A DNA stretch of 64,000 nt, taken from NCBI RefSeq assembly GCF_040371755.1, contig NZ_BAABWE010000002.1, positions 372,001 through 436,000 on the forward strand, written 5' to 3'. This DNA comes from Bermanella sp040371755. GTDB taxonomy: Bacteria; Pseudomonadota; Gammaproteobacteria; Pseudomonadales; Oceanobacteraceae. The notes below the pieces were generated by a model that was not told the origin of the DNA, made no database searches, and saw only the letters and a list, made by a program, of their open reading frames with translations. The translations under genes and the position numbers were made by a program. Every line of letters begins with the position of its first letter. Position 1 is the stretch's first letter. Of this stretch, positions 1 through 8,930 are shown one piece after another.

Positions 1-2
1 TG

Positions 3-941
3 TTATTACGTGATAACGTGTATGGCACCATAGATGAAGACGCGGTACGCCGTGACTTCACTATAAATGCATTGTATTACGACATTAAAGACTTTTCGGT
101 ACGCTCTTATGAAGGCGGCATTCAAGATTTAAAACGTAAAAACATTCGCTTAATTGGCGACCCTGAAACCCGCTACCGCGAAGACCCTGTGCGCATGCTA
201 CGTGCAGTACGCTTTGCTGCTAAGCTCAACTTCAAAATTGCGTCAAATACAGCGGCCCCAATTAAAGAATTAGCGCCGCTCATGTCCAATATTCCAGCGG
301 CTCGGTTATTTGATGAAGTGATCAAACTGTTTTTAGCAGGTTACGCACAAAATACGTTTAAGTTGCTAGAAGAATACAAACTGTTTGAACAATTATTCCC
401 TCATACTCAGCAATGCCTAAATGAAAACGACTTTTACCGACGTATGATCAATAACGCACTGGTAAATAGTGATGAACGCATTGCCCAAGGCAAAACCTTA
501 ACCCCTGCGTTTTTGTATGCGGTATTCCTATGGCCTTGTGTATTGGAAACACAAAAAACACTAGAAGCTCAAGGTATGCCTGCTGCGGCGGCTTATCATC
601 AAGCCACCAGCCAAGTGCTTAGTAATCAACAAGCTCATACCTCTGTCCCTCGACGCTTCACCGAGGTGATTCGCCACATCTGGGACAGTCAGCGTCGCCT
701 TGAGCGCCGTGTTAAAAAGCACTTAGAAAGCATTCTAACTCACCCTAAATTTCGTGCGGCTTACGACTTCTTATTACTAAGAGAGCAAACAGGGGAAGAA
801 TTAGCCGGTGCAGGCAAGTGGTGGACACAATACCAAAAAGACAATGCCCATCTGATTGAACAAGCCAAGTCTCAAGCTAGAGAGCGCCGTAAACCTAGAT
901 CTTCAGACCGACGCCCTCGTCGTCGCGGCCCAGCCCAGTAG
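3..941 (+). CDS. pcnB: poly(A) polymerase I, C-terminal part (partial, starts before window)
   Basis: Adds 3' poly(A) tails to RNA, which promotes decay. The frame is open to the left edge: residues LLRDN precede the GTG at 18 and match the internal family sequence, so that GTG is not the start. The RRDFT motif carries a catalytic carboxylate of the class II nucleotidyltransferase fold, and GDPETRYREDPVRMLRAVRF is the adjacent conserved block. The rest is the helical neck/body domain, ending in a very basic Arg-rich tail typical of PcnB and lacking in CCA-adding enzymes. folK follows 9 bp later, as is common in gammaproteobacteria. Confidence 0.95.
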   Translation, partial: LLRDNVYGTIDEDAVRRDFTINALYYDIKDFSVRSYEGGIQDLKRKNIRLIGDPETRYREDPVRMLRAVRFAAKLNFKIASNTAAPIKELAPLMSNIPAARLFDEVIKLFLAGYAQNTFKLLEEYKLFEQLFPHTQQCLNENDFYRRMINNALVNSDERIAQGKTLTPAFLYAVFLWPCVLETQKTLEAQGMPAAAAYHQATSQVLSNQQAHTSVPRRFTEVIRHIWDSQRRLERRVKKHLESILTHPKFRAAYDFLLLREQTGEELAGAGKWWTQYQKDNAHLIEQAKSQARERRKPRSSDRRPRRRGPAQ

Positions 942-950
942 AACAGCTCA

Positions 951-1445
951 ATGAAATCTTGGGTCGATATTTACATAGGTTTAGGTAGCAACTTAGACCA
1001 GCCATTACAGCATGTGGAGCAAGCCTTCCAGAGCCTTGCTTCCCATAAGCATTTTCAAAACGCCAAATTAAGCGGTATTTATCAAAGCAAACCCGTTGGT
1101 CCACAAGACCAACCTGACTTTATTAATGCTGTTGCCCATGCTCAAACACAGCTTGGCCCCCATGATGTATTAGATTGCCTGCAATCCATAGAGAACGTCC
1201 ATGGCCGTGTGCGTCTGAGGCACTGGGGGGAGCGCAGCTTGGACCTAGACTTGTTAATGTACGGACAAGCACAAATACGTACCCCAAGACTGACTGTTCC
1301 TCATAGCCATATGTTACAACGCAGCTTTGTCTTGTACCCTTTGGCTGATTTGGTCCCAAATTTGTGTTTTGATAACGGCCTTAATCTCGGTGAACACCTA
1401 AACAAGCTTGAGTTTGATCTTAAGCTGCTTAAAAAAGGCATTTGA
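951..1445 (+). CDS. folK: 2-amino-4-hydroxy-6-hydroxymethyldihydropteridine pyrophosphokinase
   Basis: Transfers pyrophosphate from ATP to 6-hydroxymethyl-dihydropterin in folate synthesis; cytoplasmic. The 164-residue length is normal for HPPK. Visible signatures are IGLGSN near the N-terminus, the substrate-loop region QSKPVGPQDQPDFINAV, and RHWGERSLDLDLLMYG, which holds the two Mg-binding aspartates. It lies 9 bp after pcnB and 54 bp before panB, so the three may be cotranscribed. Confidence 0.95.
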   Translation: MKSWVDIYIGLGSNLDQPLQHVEQAFQSLASHKHFQNAKLSGIYQSKPVGPQDQPDFINAVAHAQTQLGPHDVLDCLQSIENVHGRVRLRHWGERSLDLDLLMYGQAQIRTPRLTVPHSHMLQRSFVLYPLADLVPNLCFDNGLNLGEHLNKLEFDLKLLKKGI

Positions 1446-1499
1446 CTTAGTCCTGTCTTATCTGGACTATACGCCTCAAATTAATAGTGAGTTGTACAT

Positions 1500-2297
1500 A
1501 TGAGTAAAACCACCATAAACACCCTACTCCAGTGTAAAAGTAATAAGGAAAAATTCACCGTAGTCACTGCCTACGATGCAACCTTTGCACACTTGGCCAG
1601 TGCCGCAGGCATTGATGTGTTATTGGTTGGCGACTCATTAGGTATGGTTGTTCAAGGCCAAGACAGCACAGTACCTGTGACCTTAGAGCAAATGTGTTAC
1701 CACACATCAGCCGTAAAGCAGGGTAATCAAGGGGCATTGATTATGGCAGATATGCCCTATATGTCTTATGCCTCGCCAGAACAAGCCATTGCCAATGCCG
1801 CCGAGCTGATGCAAGCAGGCGCACAAATGGTCAAGCTAGAAGGCGGAGCATGGTTAGTGGGCACAGTAGAAGCCATGAGCGAACGTGGTATCCCGGTTTG
1901 TTCACATCTAGGATTAACGCCTCAATACGTGCATAAATTTGGTGGTTACAAAGTACAGGGGCGTGAAGATAGCGCCGCCAAACAGATGATTGCCGATGCT
2001 CAAGCCATGGAAGCGGCCGGTGCTGATATTCTGTTACTTGAATGCGTACCCAGTGAACTAGCAAAAACCCTAACCCAAAGTGTTTCCATTCCAGTGATTG
2101 GCATAGGCGCTGGTAATGACACAGATGCTCAAGTATTGGTGTGTTACGACATGCTGGGCATGAACCCAGGCCACATTCCTAAATTTGTTAAAAACTACAT
2201 GGTAGAAGGCCGCACCATTAGTGAAGCATTTGCAGCGTACAACCATGAAGTAAAACAAGGTTTGTTCCCTGCTCCTGAGCACGGATTTAAAGCATGA
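1500..2297 (+). CDS. panB: 3-methyl-2-oxobutanoate hydroxymethyltransferase
   Basis: First committed step of pantothenate synthesis: transfers a hydroxymethyl group from methylene-tetrahydrofolate to ketoisovalerate. The 265-residue protein shows VTAYDATFA, VLLVGDSLGMVVQG and the MADMPYMSY segment with the metal-binding aspartates, plus KLEGG and GIGAGNDTDAQVLV. The Shine-Dalgarno sequence is weak (AGTGAG about ten bases upstream). The stop overlaps the panC start as ATGA, which implies translational coupling. Confidence 0.96.
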   Translation: MSKTTINTLLQCKSNKEKFTVVTAYDATFAHLASAAGIDVLLVGDSLGMVVQGQDSTVPVTLEQMCYHTSAVKQGNQGALIMADMPYMSYASPEQAIANAAELMQAGAQMVKLEGGAWLVGTVEAMSERGIPVCSHLGLTPQYVHKFGGYKVQGREDSAAKQMIADAQAMEAAGADILLLECVPSELAKTLTQSVSIPVIGIGAGNDTDAQVLVCYDMLGMNPGHIPKFVKNYMVEGRTISEAFAAYNHEVKQGLFPAPEHGFKA

Positions 2298-3145
2298 AAA
2301 CAGTTGAAACCATCGCACAGCTGCAAGCTGAAATCAGAGCAGCACGAGCTCAAGGCAAACGCATTGGCTTCGTACCTACCATGGGTAATCTACATGAAGG
2401 CCATATGATCTTAGTGGATCAAGCCTCTGAAGAATGTGATTTCGTGGTTGCTAGCATCTTTATCAACCCGCTACAGTTTAACGACATTGACGACTTGGGC
2501 CGCTACCCCCGCACCCTCGCTGCTGACCAAGAGCATCTGCGTGATCGTGATTGCGATTTATTGTTTTTCCCCTCTGTAGATGAAATGTACCCAGATGGCC
2601 AAGACGCACAAACCACGGTAAGCGTACCTGTGGTCAGTGAAGGTTTATGTGGTAACTCACGCCCTGGACATTTTGATGGGGTTGCCACTGTAGTGAGCAA
2701 GCTTTTCCATATGGTGCAACCAGATGCGGCGTTCTTTGGTGAAAAAGACTTTCAACAGTTAACCGTTATTCAAAAAATGGTTCGTGACCTTAATTTACCT
2801 TTTGACGTGGTAGGTGTACCTACGTGTCGCGAAGAAAACGGCCTAGCTATGAGCTCTCGTAACAACTACTTAACCTCTGAAGAGCGCGAAAACGCAGGGC
2901 ACATTTATCAGGTCTTAAATGACATTGCCGAGCAAATCAGAGACGGTAAAAAAGATTTTACTGAGCTGTGCCTTCTTGGCAAACAAACATTAGAGACTCA
3001 CGGTTTTCAGCCCGATTACATTGAAGTTCGTAGCGCCAAAGAGCTCAAGCCAGCCACTGAAAAAGATTCAGAGCTGGTCATATTGATAGCTGCCATTTTA
3101 GGAAAAGCGCGCTTAATTGATAATTTACGCGTAAATCTGAACTAA
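2294..3145 (+). CDS. panC: pantoate--beta-alanine ligase
   Basis: Condenses pantoate with beta-alanine, using ATP, to give pantothenate. The 283-residue length fits the family. The HIGH-like nucleotide motif is in PTMGNLHEGHM and the KMSKS-like loop is AMSSRNNYLT; FFGEKDFQQL is the conserved pantoate/ATP pocket. Its ATG overlaps the panB stop. The beta-alanine it needs is made by PanD, encoded 145 bp downstream. Confidence 0.96.
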   Translation: MKTVETIAQLQAEIRAARAQGKRIGFVPTMGNLHEGHMILVDQASEECDFVVASIFINPLQFNDIDDLGRYPRTLAADQEHLRDRDCDLLFFPSVDEMYPDGQDAQTTVSVPVVSEGLCGNSRPGHFDGVATVVSKLFHMVQPDAAFFGEKDFQQLTVIQKMVRDLNLPFDVVGVPTCREENGLAMSSRNNYLTSEERENAGHIYQVLNDIAEQIRDGKKDFTELCLLGKQTLETHGFQPDYIEVRSAKELKPATEKDSELVILIAAILGKARLIDNLRVNLN

Positions 3146-3159
3146 AACTCATTCTTTAT

Positions 3160-3200
3160 ATGCCCAAGCGTTTATTGAATCAATAATTCGCTTCGGGCAT
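3160..3200. repeat. near-perfect inverted repeat between panC and panD
   Basis: The left arm ATGCCCAAGCG pairs with CGCTTCGGGCAT with a single-base bulge. After a T/AA mismatch the pairing continues inward as TTATTGA/TCAATAA, leaving almost no loop. No T-run follows, so it is not a classical terminator. It could be a processing or mRNA-stabilising hairpin, or a protein site, that separates panBC from panD expression. Confidence 0.5.
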
Positions 3201-3290
3201 ACTGCGCCCCACCTAAAATGGGGTAAACGGGGATAAAGTTGTTTACACGCTTTATTCAATTAGCCAAACACGTTTTAAAAGGTTGTTACT

Positions 3291-3671
3291 ATGCAATCCA
3301 CCATGCTTAAAGCCAAGTTACACCAAGCTCGTGTAACCCATGCCGTGCTTGAATACGAAGGCTCTTGTGCCATCGATGGCAACCTGTTGGACATGGCCGG
3401 TATCTTTGAGAACGAACAGGTACAAATTTATAACATCGAAAACGGCCAGCGCTTCACCACTTATGCGATACGGGGTGAAGAAGGCAGTGGCATTATCTCT
3501 GTGAATGGCGCCGCCGCTCATTTAGCTGAGGTAGGTCAACGAGTGATTATTTGTGCTTACTCTGGATATTCCGACGAAGAGCTTAAAACCTATAAGCCTC
3601 GCCTGATTTATTTGGCCGATGGCAATGAGATCTCTCATACAACAAACGCCATACCTGTTCAGGTAGCATAA
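3291..3671 (+). CDS. panD: aspartate 1-decarboxylase precursor
   Basis: Pyruvoyl enzyme that makes beta-alanine from aspartate for PanC. The 126-residue proenzyme has the self-cleavage site YEGSCAID with Gly24-Ser25 at exactly the family position; Ser25 becomes the pyruvoyl group. NGAAAH and the C-terminal AIPVQVA are also family-typical. It is separated from panC by 145 bp containing an inverted repeat and is followed by a strong terminator, so it closes the pan cluster. Confidence 0.96.
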   Translation: MQSTMLKAKLHQARVTHAVLEYEGSCAIDGNLLDMAGIFENEQVQIYNIENGQRFTTYAIRGEEGSGIISVNGAAAHLAEVGQRVIICAYSGYSDEELKTYKPRLIYLADGNEISHTTNAIPVQVA

Positions 3672-3677
3672 ACCTAA

Positions 3678-3706
3678 TTAAACCCACTAACTGTGGGTTT
3701 AATTTT
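3678..3706 (+). terminator. rho-independent terminator after panD
   Basis: A perfect ten-base stem TTAAACCCAC / GTGGGTTTAA with a five-base loop is followed by four T. It starts 7 bases after the panD stop. Confidence 0.85.
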
Positions 3707-3801
3707 ACTAATTTTCACAATTACCCTCTATTTCCTTGCCTGTCTTGTCAATGTTGTCTAAACCCAATACATGGACATTATTTTTTTGGCCAAGGATGCG
3801 T

Positions 3802-5421
3802 ATGCCTTTTTTCTCCAAGCTCTCCCTTAAATATAAAATATTCAGCATCGCCATTATTAGCGCCTTGGGCTTTGCTTGTTATGTGACCTATCACTTTAAA
3901 GTTACACAAGCCAATGATCAGCGCCTAGAGCGTATTCAAGTGGTCAACTATCCCACACTAGAAAATATCGGAGCCATTTGGGTGGACTTGTTTTCCGCTA
4001 GATCCTCAATGCAATCTGCCATCTCAGACAGTGAACCCGATCTCATAGACGAGGCTATAGCATACCAACAAAGCATCAATACACGCTTAACCGACATATC
4101 CGTGCTCGCCCCAGAGTACAAAGCCACTACCGACACCTTAATTACTCAATTGAATGATTACATTATTACAGCTAGGTCACTAACCCTAGGAATGCTTGAT
4201 GCAGGCATGTCTCTATCAGACATGCGCACCAATGCGCAAAAGATGCTTCAGCACTACAACACTTTCACCAATGGCTTGGTGGCCTTTCGCGACAAAGCAA
4301 ACCAAGATTTTGTCGCACGCTTAGATCATGCAAAAATAGAAAGTCAGTTATCGCTCACCACCGGTATGGTAATCGCGTCAATCATCATTGTAATAATATT
4401 TATAGGCTCTTATATTATTGCAAATACCGTCACGTCTAATTTATTTAAAATAATCAAAGAACTAAAAGGCATGGCAACAGGCAAAGGTGACTTAACTATG
4501 CGCCTAGAAACCAAAGCACAAGATGAAATCGGCACGCTTGTGAATCGGTTTAATGACTTCACCACGCATCTTCAACTAATGATCAAAGTATTAGCCAATC
4601 TAGCACTGGGCGTGACACAAAGTACTGAAGAAGTGAAAGAAATCGCTGATCACACACGCCAAGGCATCGAGAGCCAACAAGGGGAAATTCAGCAGGTGGC
4701 CACCGCCATCACTGAAATGGCACAAACCTCAGGAGAGGTTTCAACAAATGCAGGCCAAGTTTTAGAGGCCACCGAGCAAGCCAATACGGAATCCCATTCA
4801 TCGCAACAAGTGTTACAGCAAAATATTCAAGGCATTAACGTATTGGCCAGTAACATTGAAAATGCGCAATCAGTAATACAAGCCCTAGCCAACGAAGTAG
4901 AGCAAATCGCCACAGCCTCACAAGACATTGGCAACATTGCAGAACAAACCAACCTGTTAGCTTTAAATGCCGCCATTGAAGCAGCAAGAGCTGGCGAACA
5001 AGGACGCGGCTTTGCCGTGGTGGCAGATGAGGTTCGCACCCTAGCTGGCAGAACCGCTGAAAGTACCGCTGAAATTGGCGACATAGTTAAACGACTTTTA
5101 GAAAACACCACTCAAGCAGTGGACGTAATGGAGCAATCTAAAAGCCAAGCAGAAGACGCCGTTAGTCAGTCTAAAAACACCGGAGAATCGTTACAAAAAA
5201 TACTTAACTCCATTGGCACCATCAACGATATGAACCAACTGGTTTCTAACTCAGCGATAGAGCAAAGCAGTGTGGCCGAAGAAGTGAGTCAAAACATTGT
5301 ACGCATCAATAGTTTTTCTGATCAAACTGTGGAAAATGCCCAATCAACCGCTAATGCAACTCAGAAACTCAGTGAACAAGCCGAGCAATTAAAAGCCATC
5401 GTTAATGAATTCAAGGTATAA
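3802..5421 (+). CDS. methyl-accepting chemotaxis protein
   Basis: Transmembrane chemoreceptor that signals to CheA/CheW. From the N-terminus: a membrane helix (about residues 10-30), a periplasmic helical bundle of about 160 residues (4HB-type, inferred), a second membrane helix (SLTTGMVIASIIIVIIFIGSYIIA), a HAMP domain, and a signalling hairpin whose tip reads IAEQTNLLALNAAIEAARAG followed by GRGFAVVADEVRTLA. I chose the ATG at 3802 because AAGGA lies five bases upstream; in-frame TTG (3736) and ATG (3751) starts would add up to 22 residues before the first membrane helix. The C-terminus lacks a CheR/CheB-binding pentapeptide. The ligand is unknown. Confidence 0.92.
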   Translation: MPFFSKLSLKYKIFSIAIISALGFACYVTYHFKVTQANDQRLERIQVVNYPTLENIGAIWVDLFSARSSMQSAISDSEPDLIDEAIAYQQSINTRLTDISVLAPEYKATTDTLITQLNDYIITARSLTLGMLDAGMSLSDMRTNAQKMLQHYNTFTNGLVAFRDKANQDFVARLDHAKIESQLSLTTGMVIASIIIVIIFIGSYIIANTVTSNLFKIIKELKGMATGKGDLTMRLETKAQDEIGTLVNRFNDFTTHLQLMIKVLANLALGVTQSTEEVKEIADHTRQGIESQQGEIQQVATAITEMAQTSGEVSTNAGQVLEATEQANTESHSSQQVLQQNIQGINVLASNIENAQSVIQALANEVEQIATASQDIGNIAEQTNLLALNAAIEAARAGEQGRGFAVVADEVRTLAGRTAESTAEIGDIVKRLLENTTQAVDVMEQSKSQAEDAVSQSKNTGESLQKILNSIGTINDMNQLVSNSAIEQSSVAEEVSQNIVRINSFSDQTVENAQSTANATQKLSEQAEQLKAIVNEFKV

Positions 5422-5457
5422 TCTTCGTCATCTAACATTCTATTCGAGCGTTACAGC

Positions 5458-6513
5458 ATGACATTGATGGCCAACATGGACAGCGTTCGCGCCGTCCAAT
5501 TTTCTAATGAGCAACTCATACTTTTAGATCAACGACTGCTTCCAAACGAAGAAAGTTATCTTCATTACACTCACGTTGAAGATGTTGCCCAAGCCATTAC
5601 CGACATGGTGGTACGCGGGGCTCCTGCCATTGGCATCACAGCGGCATATGGCATTGTATTAGCCGCCATCTCACAGAAAGATCAATCTAAGTTAAACTTA
5701 AATCATGCATTTGATCTGCTTGCTAAATCTCGCCCCACTGCGGTTAATTTATTTTGGGCATTGCAAAAAATGCAAGAAGTATTATCCACCCATAATACGC
5801 AAAGTGTTGCTGAACAAATCGAAAAACTATTTGAAACCGCCCTTGCAATTCATCAAGACGACATTAAAAACAATCAAATTATGGGGCAATTAGGGGCCGA
5901 ACTTATTGAAGCGGGTAGCCAAGTCTATACCCACTGTAATGCAGGGGCGCTTGCTACCGGGGGTTACGGCACAGCTCTAGGTGTAATTCGAGCTGCATTT
6001 ACCCAACAAAAAATTGATCAGGTATACGCTGGGGAAACTCGCCCATGGCTACAAGGGGCGCGCCTCACCGCTTGGGAGCTTATGCGCGACAATATCCCTG
6101 TTACGTTATCTACAGAGGGGGCTGCAGGGCAATTACTTCGCCAAGGTGATATTAAATGGATAATTGTGGGTGCGGATCGCATTGCAGCCAATGGCGATGT
6201 AGCCAATAAAATTGGCACTTATAACTTAGCCGTTTTAGCAAAGCATCATGGTGTAAAGTTCATGGTGGTGGCACCAAGTTCGACTTTTGATTTAAGCATT
6301 CACCAAGGAAAAGATATTCCTATAGAAGCTCGCCCAATGTCAGAGGTAACACACATTCAAGGGCATGAAATCACCCCAGAAAAATGTCCTGCTATTAACC
6401 CTTCGTTTGATGTCACACCCAATGAATTAATTGATGCGATTATTTGTGAGCAAGGCATTCTAACAGCACCGTTTTCTGACAATATTTCAGCGCTATTAAA
6501 TCATTCTCATTAA
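5458..6513 (+). CDS. mtnA: S-methyl-5-thioribose-1-phosphate isomerase
   Basis: Aldose-ketose isomerase of the methionine salvage pathway, converting methylthioribose-1-phosphate to methylthioribulose-1-phosphate. Visible family blocks are VVRGAPAIGITAAYG, HCNAGALATGGYGTALG with the catalytic Cys, ETRPWLQGARLTAWEL, and VGADRIAANGDVANKIGTY with the catalytic Asp. The eIF2B-like fold is shared with translation factor subunits, but the cysteine and aspartate motifs separate MtnA from them. ATGs at 5467 and 5476 are alternative starts. No other salvage gene is nearby. Confidence 0.93.
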   Translation: MTLMANMDSVRAVQFSNEQLILLDQRLLPNEESYLHYTHVEDVAQAITDMVVRGAPAIGITAAYGIVLAAISQKDQSKLNLNHAFDLLAKSRPTAVNLFWALQKMQEVLSTHNTQSVAEQIEKLFETALAIHQDDIKNNQIMGQLGAELIEAGSQVYTHCNAGALATGGYGTALGVIRAAFTQQKIDQVYAGETRPWLQGARLTAWELMRDNIPVTLSTEGAAGQLLRQGDIKWIIVGADRIAANGDVANKIGTYNLAVLAKHHGVKFMVVAPSSTFDLSIHQGKDIPIEARPMSEVTHIQGHEITPEKCPAINPSFDVTPNELIDAIICEQGILTAPFSDNISALLNHSH

Positions 6514-6904
6514 GGCATATATATGATGCGCGAGTACATGCAACAACAAACATTGTCATTATTCAGTGTTGTTCATGTACTTGTTTTAAGCGTATTTTTG
6601 TAACTAATTATAAACCCTGTTGGCAGCTGTACAGTAAAGAGTACTCACAAATATCGTGAAACGCATCTGAATTATTTTTCGATTAACACCCAACTAGGCA
6701 TACCTTAATCACTTAAGTATTTCTTTGAACCATCCAAAACTCTGATACCCACCTACGGTTTATTTCCTAAAGCATATTCTATTGAATAATTCATTCGTGA
6801 TTAAGGGATCTCAAAACCACTTAATTGCGCTAAACTCATCAATCTTGATTAAATTTTAAGCACTACCGTACCAATTTAATACACAGTGCATTGTGGAGAT
6901 GTAT
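6514..6904. other. 391-bp intergenic region, mtnA to thiolase
   Basis: It holds the hairpin listed at 6533 and then about 300 bp of AT-rich sequence without a convincing ORF. Only the ribosome-binding site GTGGAG at 6893-6898 before the thiolase is clear. The thiolase promoter must lie here, but I see no consensus sigma-70 pair. Confidence 0.5.
6533..6587 (+). terminator. probable terminator after mtnA
   Basis: Arms AGTACATG-c-AACAAC and GTTGTT-CATGTACT pair with one bulged base and can extend inward. The stem is followed by TTGTTTT. The tail is imperfect but the position, 20 bases after the mtnA stop, fits. Confidence 0.6.
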
Positions 6905-8083
6905 ATGAAAGAAGTCGTTATTGTTGCCGCTGGTCGTAGCGCCATTGGGTCTTTTCAAGGTAGTTTGTCCGCGTTAAGTGCCGTTGAGCTAGGCACTCAA
7001 GTTATTAAGGGGATTATTACGCGCTCAGGTGTTGCAGCCGACCAAGTGGACGAAGTTATTTTTGGTCACGTATTAACAGCGGGCGAAGGCCAGAACCCAG
7101 CTCGCCAAAGCGCCATTCATGCAGGCCTTTCACAGCATACTCCAGCTCTTACAATCAACAAGGTTTGTGGTTCAGCCCTTAAAGCCGTTCACCTTGCAGC
7201 ACAAGCCATTCAAAGTGGTGATGCCGATATTATTATCGCCGGCGGCCAAGAAAGTATGTCCAACTCGGCACACGTGATGCCCAATTCTCGCACCGGTCAA
7301 CGCATGGGGCCCATTACCATGGTCGACACCATGATCAAAGACGGCCTTTGGGATGCATTTAACGATTACCACATGGGAATCACAGCTGAAAACCTTGCCG
7401 AGAAATTCGACATTAGCCGCGAACAGCAAGATGCCTTTGCCGCAGCCAGTCAGCAAAAAGCAGTGGCCGCGCAAGAAGCGGGGAAATTTAAAGATGAAAT
7501 CATTCCTATGGTTATTCCTCAGCGTAAAGGAGATGATGTCACTGTCGATACCGACGAGGGCCCACGAGCTGGCACCACTGTCGAAAAGCTAGCAGGCATG
7601 CGCCCAGCCTTTAAAAAAGACGGAACCGTCACCGCGGCCAATGCATCGTCTTTAAATGACGGCGCAGCTGCCATTATGCTAACCAGTAAAGAAAAAGCCC
7701 AAGAGTTAGGTTTAACTGTTTTAGCCACCATTAAAGGCTATGCCAATGCAGGTGTAGACCCAAGTATCATGGGAATTGGACCTGTTAGCGCCAGCAAGCG
7801 CTGCCTTGAAAAAGCGGGCTGGTCATTAGAAGATATTGATTTGATTGAAGCCAACGAAGCGTTTGCCGTGCAATCATTATCGGTAGGTAAAGAGTTAGGC
7901 TGGGACAGCGAGAAAGTAAACGTCAACGGCGGTGCCATTGCACTTGGACACCCTATAGGGGCATCCGGTTGCCGCGTATTAGTGACACTCATTCACGAAA
8001 TGCAAAAACGTGACGTTAAAAAGGGCCTCGCTACCTTGTGTATAGGTGGCGGTATGGGTGTCAGTATTGCCATCGAGCGATAA
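6905..8083 (+). CDS. acetyl-CoA acetyltransferase (thiolase)
   Basis: Thiolase of the AtoB/PhaA type, condensing two acetyl-CoA or cleaving acetoacetyl-CoA. Three catalytic elements are present: the nucleophilic Cys in NKVCGSALKAV, the His in GHPIGASGCR, and the second Cys in LCIGGGMG. The 392-residue length is usual for the biosynthetic/acetoacetyl class. I chose ATG 6905 because GTGGAG sits six bases upstream; in-frame GTG 6893 and ATG 6899 overlap that site. It stands alone, without adjacent reductase, synthase or CoA-transferase genes, so its pathway is open. Confidence 0.92.
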   Translation: MKEVVIVAAGRSAIGSFQGSLSALSAVELGTQVIKGIITRSGVAADQVDEVIFGHVLTAGEGQNPARQSAIHAGLSQHTPALTINKVCGSALKAVHLAAQAIQSGDADIIIAGGQESMSNSAHVMPNSRTGQRMGPITMVDTMIKDGLWDAFNDYHMGITAENLAEKFDISREQQDAFAAASQQKAVAAQEAGKFKDEIIPMVIPQRKGDDVTVDTDEGPRAGTTVEKLAGMRPAFKKDGTVTAANASSLNDGAAAIMLTSKEKAQELGLTVLATIKGYANAGVDPSIMGIGPVSASKRCLEKAGWSLEDIDLIEANEAFAVQSLSVGKELGWDSEKVNVNGGAIALGHPIGASGCRVLVTLIHEMQKRDVKKGLATLCIGGGMGVSIAIER

Positions 8084-8092
8084 AAATCAAAC

Positions 8093-8116
8093 TGTGCCAC
8101 TGCTTGCAGTGGCACA
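8093..8116. terminator. convergent hairpin between thiolase and the unknown gene on -
   Basis: A perfect ten-base stem TGTGCCACTG / CAGTGGCACA with a four-base loop lies 10 bases after the thiolase stop. Reading on the minus strand it is followed by GTTTGATTTTT, so it most plausibly ends the minus-strand gene and perhaps both. Confidence 0.65.
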
Positions 8117-8120
8117 AACA

Positions 8121-8711
8121 TCAATGTACCGCGGTACCCTCATCTGGCTCAACATTGCCAAACTCTGCAGGCAATAAACTGTGTTTATTGACAACCAAAG
8201 TGTCATAGACGTCCAGCTCGATATTTTTATCCTCGACCACTAAAGGTTCCAGCAAAACACAAACAGCTTCAATGCTATCCAACTCTGCAATGATGCAAGT
8301 TTTGAAGCCATCTAAGGTATGTATTGCGGTTAGTTCACCAATGTCGGCCTCACACATAACAGTGACAATGTCATCGGCAAGCACCTCATCAGCATCTAAT
8401 GGCTCTATAAATCGAGCAGCGGCTACCATGTGTAAAATATCGATGATCTCAGGATCAGCCAAATCCAATTGTTGTGGCTCATCGTGATCGCTGAGTACCT
8501 TTTCAACTAACGCTTGAAATAAATCTAAATCTTCATCCGTCCAACTCAGATCGATTTTACTGCTGTGGGGGCTTGGAATATCAGTAGCGAGTAATATTTC
8601 ATGGGTGGATTGAGGGTCTAACTCGGGCATGACGATATTGACATGCTCAGTTCCAGTGCCAGCCATATCGGCTAAGCGCCATTTTAGGGGGTGTTTAACT
8701 GCCTGTGTCAT
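8121..8711 (-). CDS. hypothetical acidic cytoplasmic protein, 196 aa
   Basis: I do not recognise a family. The protein has no signal peptide or membrane segment and is very acidic (many Asp/Glu, short stretches such as WTDEDLDLFQ and EPLDADEVLADD). The start at 8711 is set by a GGAGG six bases upstream; an in-frame ATG at 8756 would add 15 residues and has no such site. It is monocistronic, convergent with the thiolase, and followed by the hairpin at 8093. Confidence 0.65.
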   Translation of the reverse strand: MTQAVKHPLKWRLADMAGTGTEHVNIVMPELDPQSTHEILLATDIPSPHSSKIDLSWTDEDLDLFQALVEKVLSDHDEPQQLDLADPEIIDILHMVAAARFIEPLDADEVLADDIVTVMCEADIGELTAIHTLDGFKTCIIAELDSIEAVCVLLEPLVVEDKNIELDVYDTLVVNKHSLLPAEFGNVEPDEGTAVH

Positions 8712-8930
8712 AGTCGGCCTCCATTTATCATTTTTGCCGCAGTGCACTTCAAACATACCAAATACGTTAACAAGTTTTGGCGTATCTCTTGTCGCTTTTT
8801 TTGATGTAGGTAAAACCTCCCAAATACTTATTAATTTTAGCCTATAACAGGTTCTCTTCTGAGTATAGTGGTATATTAGCCTCGTTTTTTATAATCCATA
8901 AAATTTACGCACATTAAGGTTATACCAAGC

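Noticed and set aside
1441..1475. TTGACT with a downstream TATACG as a panB promoter
   Set aside because: The spacing is 20 bases, too long for a confident sigma-70 call.
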